The position numbers and the translations under genes were made by a program. From WHSW01 sp033856255 (GTDB lineage Bacteria; Actinomycetota; Thermoleophilia; Solirubrobacterales; 70-9), in NCBI GenBank assembly GCA_033856255.1, contig JAWVFH010000002.1:1-64000 (forward strand): DNA of 64,000 bases, written 5' to 3'. Below, piece by piece: positions 15,496 through 23,923 of the stretch (position 1 is its first letter; the number at the start of each line of letters is the position of its first letter). Below the pieces are notes generated by a model, which did no database searches, was not told the origin of the DNA, and worked only from the letters and a program-made list of their open reading frames with translations.

Positions 15496-17604
15496 TTAGG
15501 CCTGGCGCAGGCCGATCCGCTCGTGCAGGCGGCGCAGCGGGCTCGGGGCCCACCAGTTCCACTTCCCGAGCAGGAGCATCAGCGACGGCACCAGCAACGC
15601 CCGGATGATCGTTGCGTCGATCAGCACCGCGATCGCCGTCCCCAGGCCGACCTCCTTGATGAAGATCACCTGCGAGGTGACGAAGGCTCCGATCGCGATC
15701 GAGAACAGCAGGGCCGCCGCGGTCACGATCCGCCCGGTGCGCTCGAGGCCGACCGCGACCGATTCGCGGTCGTCGTAGCCGCCGTCCCGCGCTTCCTTGA
15801 TCCGCGCCAGCAGGAAGACGCCGTAGTCGGTCGAGAGCCCGAACGCGACCGCGAACAGCAACAGCGGCTGGGTCGACTCCAGCCCGCCCTGGCTCTGATA
15901 GCCGAGCAGGTCCTGGAAGCGGCCGTCCTGGAAGATCAGCACGAGGATGCCGAACGTCGCGCTCAGGCCGAGGGCGTTCATCAGCACCTGCTTCAGCGGC
16001 AGGATCACCGACCCGGTCATCAGGAAGAGGACGGCGAAGGTGACCACGACGACCACCGCCAGCACCATTGGCAGATGGTCGACGAGGCTCGATTGCAGAT
16101 CGACGTAATGGGCGGTGAAGCCGGTGACGGAGACCGCGGCCGAGCGGTCGCGGATGCGCTCGACCAGGTCCTGACTCGGTCCGCTGAGCGCGGAGTGCTT
16201 CGAGATCACCTCGATCGCCCAGGTCGACCCGTCGAGGCGCTGGGGCGGGTTGACGGCCGCGACCCCGGCCACGTCCGCGAGGCCGTCTGCCGTCCGCTGG
16301 GCGCGGGCCCGGCCGGCGTCCTCGAGCGCGACGACGATCGGCGTGTCGTGGTACGGCGGGAACTCGGCCCGCAGGGTGTCGTCGACCTGACGGGCGCTCG
16401 CCGACTCCGGCAGCACCGAGGCGTCGACGGAGGTGAAGTTGATCGAGAGGAAGGGGATCCCGAGCGCGATCAGGAGGACCGAGGTCGCCAGCGCGATCCG
16501 GACCGGAAAGCGCATCACCAGCTGTGTGAGCCGGTACCAGAAGCCGTCGCCGGCCGGACGCGCGTCGCGGTCCGCTCGGCGGTGCAGGAACGCCGGCGCC
16601 AGCGAGTTGACCCGCTCGCCGAGCAGGCTGAGGACCGCCGGCAGGACCAGGAGCGCGATCGCGGCGGCGATCAGCGCCACCAGCGACCCGCCGATCCCCA
16701 TCGAGTGCAGGAAGTTCTGCGGGAAGACCATCAGCGACGCGAGCGCGCCGGCGACGGTCAGCGAGCTGAACAGGACGGTGCGGCCCGCGGTCGCCATCGT
16801 GCGCCGCATCGCCTGCAGCCCGGGGCCGGTGCGGGCGATCTCCTCGCGGTAGCGCGAGACGATGAACAGGCTGTAGTCGATCGCCAGGCCCAGTCCGAGG
16901 CCGGTGACCAGGTTGAGGGCGAAGATCGAGACCGGGGTCACCTCGCTCGCGCCGCGCAGGACGAGCATCGTGCCGACGATCGCCAAGCCGCCGACTATGA
17001 GCGGCAGCAACGCGGCCACGAGGCTGCGGAAGAACAGCAGGGAGAGCAGGAAGAGGAACGGGAAGGCGAGCAGCTCGGCCCGGCGCAGGTCGGACTCCGT
17101 CTGCGCGTTCATCTGCTTCTGCGCCAGCGCCCCCCCGCCGACGGTGACCCCGCGCTCACCCTCGAGGGAGGCGGCGATCCGCTCGGCGGCCCGTTGTCTT
17201 GCATCGTCCGCCGTCGGCTTCAGCGCGACGGCCAGGTAGGTGGCGTCGCCGTCCCGGGAGACGAACGCCTTCGAGCCCGGATCGTCGGGGCGGAAGCGGG
17301 CGACCGAGGCGACGGCCCGATCGTCGCGCAGCTGCCGGCTGAGACCGCGGATCCGGTCGCCGCCGGCGGCTGACGACGGGTCGATGTGGTCGACCAGGAC
17401 TATGACCCCGCTCTCGCGGTAACCGGCATGCTGGAGGTCGTGCTCCGCGATCACGCTCTCGGTCGCGGGATCGTCGGCGCTGTAGGGATCGAGCCGATCG
17501 GCGACGCCGGCGCCCAGCGCCCCGGCGACGACGAAGAACACCGCGGCGACGATCACGACGCGCTTCGCGCGGCGATCGGCGAGAGCCGCAAGCCGCTCGA
17601 TCAT
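15496..17604 (-). CDS. MMPL-family RND transporter
   Basis: The protein has 702 residues with two similar halves, each a membrane helix, a large outside domain and a bundle of helices (starts near residues 10 and 360). Motifs GLGLAIDYSLFIVSRYREE (first half) and the GLSTDYGVFLLARIKE counterpart are typical of MMPL/RND proteins, with the proton-relay aspartate in DY. MMPL proteins export lipids or drugs by proton motive force; the substrate here is unknown. I prefer the ATG at 17604 (GGGGAC ribosome site) over the ATG at 17634. Confidence 0.92.
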   Translation of the reverse strand: MIERLAALADRRAKRVVIVAAVFFVVAGALGAGVADRLDPYSADDPATESVIAEHDLQHAGYRESGVIVLVDHIDPSSAAGGDRIRGLSRQLRDDRAVASVARFRPDDPGSKAFVSRDGDATYLAVALKPTADDARQRAAERIAASLEGERGVTVGGGALAQKQMNAQTESDLRRAELLAFPFLFLLSLLFFRSLVAALLPLIVGGLAIVGTMLVLRGASEVTPVSIFALNLVTGLGLGLAIDYSLFIVSRYREEIARTGPGLQAMRRTMATAGRTVLFSSLTVAGALASLMVFPQNFLHSMGIGGSLVALIAAAIALLVLPAVLSLLGERVNSLAPAFLHRRADRDARPAGDGFWYRLTQLVMRFPVRIALATSVLLIALGIPFLSINFTSVDASVLPESASARQVDDTLRAEFPPYHDTPIVVALEDAGRARAQRTADGLADVAGVAAVNPPQRLDGSTWAIEVISKHSALSGPSQDLVERIRDRSAAVSVTGFTAHYVDLQSSLVDHLPMVLAVVVVVTFAVLFLMTGSVILPLKQVLMNALGLSATFGILVLIFQDGRFQDLLGYQSQGGLESTQPLLLFAVAFGLSTDYGVFLLARIKEARDGGYDDRESVAVGLERTGRIVTAAALLFSIAIGAFVTSQVIFIKEVGLGTAIAVLIDATIIRALLVPSLMLLLGKWNWWAPSPLRRLHERIGLRQA

Positions 17605-17686
17605 CCGACCGTCCCCGAAACCAACCCCATCCACGAGGGATAACCGACGAACGCCACCGGAAACGTGATCTGGCTCACATTCGGGC

Positions 17687-18862
17687 TCAGCCCGCGGTCA
17701 GCCCTCGCAGCCGCTTCAGCTCGAGCACGCGCGCCGCGGCCTGCTCGAGGCGGGGCTCGGGCAGCTCGCCGGAGTCGACCGCGTCGACGATCGCCCTCTG
17801 CACGCCCGTCTCGTCGGCGGGCTCGTCGATCCGCACGAGGTCGGCCCCGGCGCTCAGCGCCGCGACCGTGGCCTTCGGCACCGACGATCCCGAGCGCACG
17901 GCTCCGGCCCCGAGGTCGTCGGTGATCGCGACGCCCTCGTAGCCGAGCTGGTCGCGCAGCAGGCCGGTGATCACGGGTGCGGAGAGGGCGCCGGGGATCA
18001 CGGGGTCATAGGCGGCGTAGAAGGCCAGTGAGACGACGACCGCCGGCATCCCCTCGGCGAAGGCGGCGTTGAACGGCGCCAGGTCGCGGGCCTCGAGCGT
18101 CGCCGCGTCCAGGCCCACGGTAGCCGGACCGCGGTCGGTGTCCTCGGAGGCGCCGCCGAGGCCGGGGAAGTGCAGGGCGGCGCAGGCGAGGCCGGCCTCG
18201 CCGCAACCGCGGATCGCCGCTGCGGTCAGCGCCGCGACGTCGGCCGGGTCGTCGGAGAAGGCGCGGTCGGCGATCGGGCTGTCGAGGGTGGCGACGTCGG
18301 CGATCGGGAACAGGTCGAGATCGAAGCCCGCGCTGCGCAGCGCCGAGGCCGCGCCCTTGGCCCACTCCTCGGCCGCTTTCTCCGAGCCGCGGTCGCCGAT
18401 CTCGAGCTCGGTCTGCTCAGGGGGCAGGTCGGCGAAGGCGCGGTACCTGCCGCCCTCCTGGGCGGCGACGACGAGCGGCGGGATGCGGCCGTCCTGCCGG
18501 CCCGCGGCCCGGATCGCGCCGACGAGCGCCGTGCCGCCGGCGGCGTCGGGCCAGTTGCCGCCGGCGACGAGGACGCCGCCGAGCTGGCGGGAGCGAACCT
18601 CGTCGAGGAACGGGGCCGAGTCGTCGGTGCCGTCGAAGCCCAGAAGCAGCACCTGGTCGGCGAGCTCGGTGGTGCTCATCTGCGCGACCCGGCTCGCCGT
18701 CTCGGCCGAGATCCCGGGGGTGGGCACGGGGTGGTCTGAGCTCGAGCCGCCGCCGCCGTTGATCAGCATCACGGCGGCGACGACGACCACGGCCGCGACG
18801 ACGAGCGCCACCGCTCGCCGGCGCGCGATCGCCAGCCTCGAAGGCCCCCTCGGTTCCGCCAT
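17687..18862 (-). CDS. Membrane-anchored glycoside hydrolase family 3 protein, catalytically degenerate
   Basis: The protein has 391 residues. A membrane anchor (about 17-36) precedes a GH3 barrel related to NagZ (beta-N-acetylhexosaminidase). The nucleophile motif is kept as ITDDLGAGAV. The family motif KHFPGHG reads LHFPGLG, and the following Asp-Ser-His loop that supplies acid/base catalysis reads EDTDRG without the histidine. The DEGG-type substrate motif reads AAQEGG. It may be a binding or sensory GH3 rather than a working hydrolase. It is divergent from lysC, with 29 bp between the starts. Confidence 0.85.
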   Translation of the reverse strand: MAEPRGPSRLAIARRRAVALVVAAVVVVAAVMLINGGGGSSSDHPVPTPGISAETASRVAQMSTTELADQVLLLGFDGTDDSAPFLDEVRSRQLGGVLVAGGNWPDAAGGTALVGAIRAAGRQDGRIPPLVVAAQEGGRYRAFADLPPEQTELEIGDRGSEKAAEEWAKGAASALRSAGFDLDLFPIADVATLDSPIADRAFSDDPADVAALTAAAIRGCGEAGLACAALHFPGLGGASEDTDRGPATVGLDAATLEARDLAPFNAAFAEGMPAVVVSLAFYAAYDPVIPGALSAPVITGLLRDQLGYEGVAITDDLGAGAVRSGSSVPKATVAALSAGADLVRIDEPADETGVQRAIVDAVDSGELPEPRLEQAAARVLELKRLRGLTAG

Positions 18863-18891
18863 CGGTGCCGCGATCGTATTCTCAGCCGTAG

Positions 18892-20160
18892 ATGGCAGCT
18901 GAAACGGTGGTGATGAAGTTCGGCGGCACCTCGGTCGCCGAGCCCGAGGACATCAAGCGGGCGGCCGCCCGGATCGTCGCCGCGCGCGAGGGCGGCAAGC
19001 AAGTCGTCGCCGTGCTTTCGGCGCGCGGCAAGACGACCGACGATCTGGTCGCCGCCGCCTACGAGATCTCCGAGCGGCCGCTCGAGCGCGAGATGGACAT
19101 GCTCCTCTCGACCGGCGAGCGCATCTCCTGCGCGCTCTGCGCAATGGCGATCCACGACATGGGCCATTCAGCGATGTCGCTGACCGGTTCGCAGGCGGGG
19201 ATCGTCACCGACTCGTCCCACACCAAGGCGCGCATCATCGACGTCCGCGCCGACCGGATCCGCGCCGGGCTCGGCGAGGACCGGATCGTGCTCGTCGCCG
19301 GCTTCCAGGGCGTCTCCGGCGACAGCAAGGACGTGACCACGCTCGGCCGCGGCGGATCGGACACCACCGCGGTGGCGATCGCCGCAGCGCTCGGGGCCGA
19401 GATCTGCGAGATCTACACCGACGTGGCGGGCATCTTCACGGCCGATCCGCGGATCGTGCCCGGGGCGCGGAAGATCGCCCAGGTCTCCTTCGACGAGATG
19501 CTCGAGATGTCGGCGTCGGGGGCGGGCGTCCTGCAGCTGCGCGCGGTCGAATACGCCCGGAACCACGGCGTCCGCATCCATTGCCGCAGCTCGTTCGAGG
19601 ACGGCACCGGTACGCTCGTCGTCGCCGAGGACGTGACGATGGAGCAGCCGATGGTCACCGCCGTCACCCACGCCCACGAGGCGCGGGTCACCCTGACCGG
19701 GCTCTTGGACGAGCCGGGCGTCGCCGGGCGCGTGTTCGGCGCCCTCGCCGACGCCAACGTCAACGTCGACATGATCATCCAGAACAAGCCCGTGTCGGCC
19801 GACCAGCACGCCGACCTGTCGTTCACGGTCTCGCGCGACGACCTCGCCATGGCGACCCAGGTGCTCGAGCCGCTCGAGGTCGGCGGGGTTCAGACGGATC
19901 CGGACATCGGCAAGGTGTCGGTGGTCGGCGCCGGGATGAAGAGCCACCCCGGGGTGGCCCGCGACGTCTTCGCGACGCTCGGCACCAAGGGGATCAACAT
20001 CGAGATGATCTCCACTTCGCCGATCAAGATCTCCTGCGTGATCGCCGCCGACAGCGTCCCCGACGCGGTCCGCGCGTTGCACGAGGCGTTCGGCCTGGGC
20101 GCCGACGCCGTTCGCGAGGAGGACCCGTCGGGCGACCACCGCCCGAGGGTCGCCTCCTAG
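18892..20160 (+). CDS. lysC: Aspartate kinase
   Basis: The protein has 422 residues. It phosphorylates aspartate, the first step to lysine/diaminopimelate, threonine and methionine. KFGGTSVA at 9-16 is the kinase signature, GRGGSDTTAVA is the aspartate-binding loop, and two ACT domains (about 265-330 and 345-410) should give feedback control by lysine and/or threonine. TATTCT at 18877-18882 lies 9 nt before the ATG, so the mRNA may be leaderless. The next pathway gene, asd, lies 430 bp downstream beyond a gene on the other strand. Confidence 0.96.
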   Translation: MAAETVVMKFGGTSVAEPEDIKRAAARIVAAREGGKQVVAVLSARGKTTDDLVAAAYEISERPLEREMDMLLSTGERISCALCAMAIHDMGHSAMSLTGSQAGIVTDSSHTKARIIDVRADRIRAGLGEDRIVLVAGFQGVSGDSKDVTTLGRGGSDTTAVAIAAALGAEICEIYTDVAGIFTADPRIVPGARKIAQVSFDEMLEMSASGAGVLQLRAVEYARNHGVRIHCRSSFEDGTGTLVVAEDVTMEQPMVTAVTHAHEARVTLTGLLDEPGVAGRVFGALADANVNVDMIIQNKPVSADQHADLSFTVSRDDLAMATQVLEPLEVGGVQTDPDIGKVSVVGAGMKSHPGVARDVFATLGTKGINIEMISTSPIKISCVIAADSVPDAVRALHEAFGLGADAVREEDPSGDHRPRVAS

Positions 20161-20166
20161 CGCGGC

Positions 20167-20493
20167 TCAGACCTTCGGGCAGTTGTCGTAGTAGGTGTCG
20201 TCGCCGACGTCGTAGAGGTCGATCACCGGCGCCCCCGTCTGGTCCTTGCGCAGCTTGCCGTAGGCGAAGTCCATCGGACCGCTCTTGAACTTCACCTTGC
20301 TGCCCTTCGACGTCCACTTGCCGCCGCCGCCCGTTTGGACCTTGTACTTGTCGTGGGCCTTGAGCGTGAAGTTGTAACCGAGGTTGAAGCACTCATAGGT
20401 GCCGTTCGGGACCGAGGCCGAGGCGGGGGCGACGAGCAGGGCCAGGGATGCGAGCACCGCGGCAAGCGGCGCAAGACGGGAAACAACGGGCAT
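20167..20493 (-). CDS. Small secreted protein of unknown function
   Basis: The protein has 108 residues. The start at 20493 has a strong GGAGGAG ribosome site 8 nt away and gives a classic signal peptide ending in ASA near residue 27. The mature part is about 80 residues with two cysteines near its ends (YECFN and DNCPK) that probably form a disulfide, and a Lys/Gly-rich beta-like middle. No family is recognised. It separates lysC from asd. Confidence 0.75.
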   Translation of the reverse strand: MPVVSRLAPLAAVLASLALLVAPASASVPNGTYECFNLGYNFTLKAHDKYKVQTGGGGKWTSKGSKVKFKSGPMDFAYGKLRKDQTGAPVIDLYDVGDDTYYDNCPKV

Positions 20494-20587
20494 TGGGGGC
20501 TCCTCCGTGAGGGGTTTGGCCGATCTATCCCCCGTTGCGGCCGCAGGGTCAATTTCAGAGCCAAGGATAGGCATACTGATTTCGACA

Positions 20588-21649
20588 ATGAGCGGACGGG
20601 GATACAGAGTCGGCGTGGTCGGCGCGACCGGAGCGGTGGGCTCGACCCTGCTCCAGGTGCTCGCCGAGCGCAACTTCCCGGCCGCCGAGGTGGTCGCCTT
20701 CGCCTCCGAGCGCTCGGCGGGCAAGCGCGTCGCGTTCCGCGACGGCGAGCTCGAGTGCCGGGTGCTCTCGGATGAGGCGATCGAGGGCCTCGACCTGGTG
20801 CTCTCCTCGGCCGGCGGCGCGATCAGCGCCGAGTGGGCGCCGCGGTTCGTCGCCGCGGGCGCCGTCGTCATCGACAACACGAGCTTCTGGCGCCTGCACG
20901 AGGACGTGCCGCTGGTGATCAGCGAGGTCAACCCCGACGCCGCCGAGCGCCACAACGGGCTGATCGCGAATCCCAACTGCTCGACCATGCAGATGGTCGT
21001 CGCCCTGGCCCCGATCGAGCGCACGGTCGGGATCGAGCGGATCATCATCTCCACCTACCAGTCGGTCTCCGGCACCGGCCAGCGCGCCGTCGACGAGCTC
21101 GAGGCCCAGGCCCACGCGCTTCTGCATGGTGCCGAGCCGCCGCCGCCCGAGGTCTACCCGCACCGGATCGCCTTCAACGTCGTGCCCCAGGTGGAGACGT
21201 TCAAGGACGGCGACGCCTACACCACCGAGGAGCGCAAGCTGATGGCCGAGACGCGCAAGATCCTCGAGCTCGGCGACGAGCTCGGGATCTCCGCCACCTG
21301 CGTCCGGGTGCCCGTGTTCGTCGGCCACTCGCAGTCGGTCAACGTCCAGACCCGCGACCCGCTCTCGCCCGAGGAGTGCCGAGAGCTGCTCTCGGCGGCG
21401 CCCGGGACGCTGGTCGTCGACGCTCCCGGCGAAGGGGTCTACCCGCTGGCCACCGACGTCGCCGGGCGCGACGAGGTGCTCGTCGGCCGGATCAGGCGCG
21501 ACCCCTCGAATCCCCGCTGCCTCAACCTCTGGATCGTCGGCGACAACCTGCGCAAGGGCGCGGCCACCAACGCCATCCAGGTGGCCGAGGTCCTGCACCA
21601 GCGAGACCTCATCCGCGTCCCGGCCGGCGCCGCAGCGCTCGCCGTCTAG
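20588..21649 (+). CDS. asd: Aspartate-semialdehyde dehydrogenase
   Basis: The protein has 353 residues. It reduces aspartyl phosphate to aspartate semialdehyde with NADPH, directly after LysC. VGATGAVGSTLL near the N-terminus binds the cofactor, NPNCSTMQ carries the catalytic Cys131, and PVFVGHSQSV contains the active-site histidine. The ATG at 20588 fits the family N-terminus; the frame is open to 20399 but that part overlaps the opposite gene. CATACT lies 10 nt before the ATG, a possible leaderless -10. Confidence 0.96.
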   Translation: MSGRGYRVGVVGATGAVGSTLLQVLAERNFPAAEVVAFASERSAGKRVAFRDGELECRVLSDEAIEGLDLVLSSAGGAISAEWAPRFVAAGAVVIDNTSFWRLHEDVPLVISEVNPDAAERHNGLIANPNCSTMQMVVALAPIERTVGIERIIISTYQSVSGTGQRAVDELEAQAHALLHGAEPPPPEVYPHRIAFNVVPQVETFKDGDAYTTEERKLMAETRKILELGDELGISATCVRVPVFVGHSQSVNVQTRDPLSPEECRELLSAAPGTLVVDAPGEGVYPLATDVAGRDEVLVGRIRRDPSNPRCLNLWIVGDNLRKGAATNAIQVAEVLHQRDLIRVPAGAAALAV

Positions 21650-21661
21650 GGGCACTGACCC

Positions 21662-23923
21662 TTGCTCGGCGCGGTCGCCTCCGCGGCGCTGCTGGTCGGC
21701 GGCTCGCTGCTGATCGGCCAGGCCCTGCTCGCCGTCTGCGGCCGGCAGGAGTGGACGCTGCTCGCGGGGCCGGTGGGGTTGGCAGCGGCGCTGGCGGTGG
21801 GCGGCGCGGTGGCGGGGCTGGGCGGGAGGGGCCCGGCGGTAGCGATCTCCCTCGGCGTGCTCCTTGTCGTCGCCCTGGTCGTGGTTCGCACCAGCGTGGC
21901 GGCCGCCACCTTCGACCCCTATGCGCTCGGGGCGGTCGCGATCGCCGTCCTCGCCGCCTCGATCCCGTTCGTCGCCGCGGGCCACGTCGGCATCCTCGGC
22001 GTCGGCCTCGTCAACGACGACATGGCCTCGCACCTGCTGCTCGCGGACTGGATCGACGAGCGCTTCCGCCCCGAGCCTGTGCTCGTCGACCAGGGCTACC
22101 CGCTCGGCCCGCACGCTCTCGTCGCCGGCCTCGCGACGACGCTGGGCACGAGCTCGATCAACGTCTTCGCCGGCCTCACCCTGGCGATCCCGGCGCTGAC
22201 GGCGCTGGTCGCCTACTCGGCCCTGGAGGGCCTGCGGCGCTGGTCGCGGGCGCTGGCCGCCGGCCTCGTCGCGCTCCCCTACCTGGCCGCCGCCTACCTG
22301 GCACAGGAGGCGTTCAAGGAGCCGATCATGGCGCTGTTCGTGCTCGCGTTCGCGTTGCTGCTGGCGAAGGCGAGGGACTGGCGGGATGCGGTGCCGCTGG
22401 GCGTCTTGGCCGCGGGGACCACGTACGTCTACTCCTTCCCCGGCCTCGCTTGGCTGGGTGGGGTGGCGTTGGCGTGGGGCGCCATCGAGTTCTGGCGGCG
22501 CCGGCGTGCCGTGAAGCCGGGATCGGCGACTTATGGGTCCATACGACCAACAAGTCGCCAATTGGCGATTGGAGTGGGCGTGGCGCTCGGGATTCTTGCC
22601 CTACTTGCCCTTCCCGAGCTCGGACGGCTCGCCGACTTCGTCGACTTCCGCGCCCTGCATCCCGGTCAGGCCAACGAGGGCGGGCTGGGCAACCTGCCAG
22701 GCCAGCTCTCACCGCTGGAGGCCCTGGGGATCTGGCCGACGAGCGAGTTCCGGCTCTCGGCGGCGGCGTCGAGCCTGCCAGCCGTGCTCTTCTACGCCGG
22801 CGGCGTCTTCGCCCTCGTCGCCCTCGCCCTCGGGCTCCCCGGCTGGATCCGCAAGCACGGCGCGGCGATCCCGGCGGCGCTGATCGCGACGGTGGTCCTC
22901 TACCTGCTCGCCCGCGCTCTCGGCACCGTCTACACCTCCGCCAAGGCGCTCGCGATCGCAGCCCCCCTGACCGTCCTGGTCACGCTCGGCGGCCTGCTGC
23001 TCAGCGACCGCCGCCCCCTGCGCCTGCTCGCGGTCGCCTTCGGGCTCGCGGCCGCCTTCTGCAGCTTCCTGATCCTGCGGCAGGCGCCCGTCGCTCCCGA
23101 CGACCACGCCGCCGAGCTCGCTCGAATCCGTCCCCTGGTCGCGGGTGAGAAGCTGCTCTTCCTCGGTCGCGACGACTTCGTCCTCTACGAGCTTCGGGGC
23201 TCGAAGCCGTTCACCCACGTGCGCAACTTCTATGACCCGTACTTCGTCGAGCCCAACTTCGAGCTCACCGGCGTCGGCTCGAAGTTCGACTTCGACTCGG
23301 TGACAGCGAGCACGCTGGCGCGCTTCCCGTTCGTGCTCACGACCCGCGCCGGCTACGAGAGCGGGCCGCCGCCGGGCTACGAGGCCGTCGAGCGCACCGA
23401 TTCCTACGTGCTCTGGAAGCGGGGTCGCTCGCCGCTCGGGCGCGAGCCGGCGGAGACCGGGCCGGAGCCCGGGCGCCTCGCGGCGTGCCCGGACAAGCGC
23501 CCGAAGCGGGCCTCCTCGTTCGCCGCGCCGCCGGTCCTCGCCGGGGCGGACGCCTGGTCTCAGACGACGATCGAGAGCGGCGAGTCGGCGACCGTCGAGC
23601 TCGACCTGCCGCCCGGGATCTGGGACCTCTCGCTGCAGTACGACGCGACCCGGCCGGTCAGCCTCGCCGACGACGCCGAGCGGCTCGACTCGACCCTGCC
23701 CGGCAACCTCGACTACCGCGGCACGGCGCCCTTCTGGGCCGCCGGCCGGATCGAGGTCGCCGGGGGCGCCCCCGTGCGGATCACGGCGACGGTCGAGGAC
23801 CCGCCGCTTGCCGGCCGCCTGCTCGGCGCCCACTCTGTCGCTCACCTCGGCTCGCTTGCGGCGACCAGCGCAGCGCCGGCGGGCACGGGCTGTCACGGCT
23901 ACGTCGACTGGTTCGAGCGCTGA
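21662..23923 (+). CDS. Large polytopic membrane protein, possible GT-C-type glycosyltransferase
   Basis: The protein has 753 residues with about 12-13 membrane helices (residues 1-490) and a C-terminal outside domain (about 490-753) that looks beta-sandwich-like, with several cysteines. The first outside loop contains NDDMASH and then GYPLGPHALVA, an arrangement seen in GT-C glycosyltransferases that use lipid-linked sugars and place the acidic motif in this loop. I cannot name the family. The start is TTG at 21662, 12 nt after asd. The stop overlaps the next ATG (TGATG). A short palindromic patch lies at 22525-22569. Confidence 0.65.
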   Translation: MLGAVASAALLVGGSLLIGQALLAVCGRQEWTLLAGPVGLAAALAVGGAVAGLGGRGPAVAISLGVLLVVALVVVRTSVAAATFDPYALGAVAIAVLAASIPFVAAGHVGILGVGLVNDDMASHLLLADWIDERFRPEPVLVDQGYPLGPHALVAGLATTLGTSSINVFAGLTLAIPALTALVAYSALEGLRRWSRALAAGLVALPYLAAAYLAQEAFKEPIMALFVLAFALLLAKARDWRDAVPLGVLAAGTTYVYSFPGLAWLGGVALAWGAIEFWRRRRAVKPGSATYGSIRPTSRQLAIGVGVALGILALLALPELGRLADFVDFRALHPGQANEGGLGNLPGQLSPLEALGIWPTSEFRLSAAASSLPAVLFYAGGVFALVALALGLPGWIRKHGAAIPAALIATVVLYLLARALGTVYTSAKALAIAAPLTVLVTLGGLLLSDRRPLRLLAVAFGLAAAFCSFLILRQAPVAPDDHAAELARIRPLVAGEKLLFLGRDDFVLYELRGSKPFTHVRNFYDPYFVEPNFELTGVGSKFDFDSVTASTLARFPFVLTTRAGYESGPPPGYEAVERTDSYVLWKRGRSPLGREPAETGPEPGRLAACPDKRPKRASSFAAPPVLAGADAWSQTTIESGESATVELDLPPGIWDLSLQYDATRPVSLADDAERLDSTLPGNLDYRGTAPFWAAGRIEVAGGAPVRITATVEDPPLAGRLLGAHSVAHLGSLAATSAAPAGTGCHGYVDWFER
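22525..22569. repeat. Inverted-repeat patch inside the membrane-protein gene
   Basis: GGCGACTT (22525-22532) and AAGTCGCC (22552-22559) form an 8-bp stem around a 19-nt, relatively AT-rich loop. They are followed by the palindrome TCGCCAATTGGCGA (22556-22569). The patch stays in frame and encodes part of a loop between membrane helices. It stands out from the GC-rich surroundings. Confidence 0.5.

Noticed and set aside
16000..17400. 616-codon plus-strand ORF opposite the MMPL transporter
   Set aside because: Its product is a run of Arg, Asp, Gln and Gly residues, the mirror of MMPL codons, while the minus strand holds clear transporter motifs.
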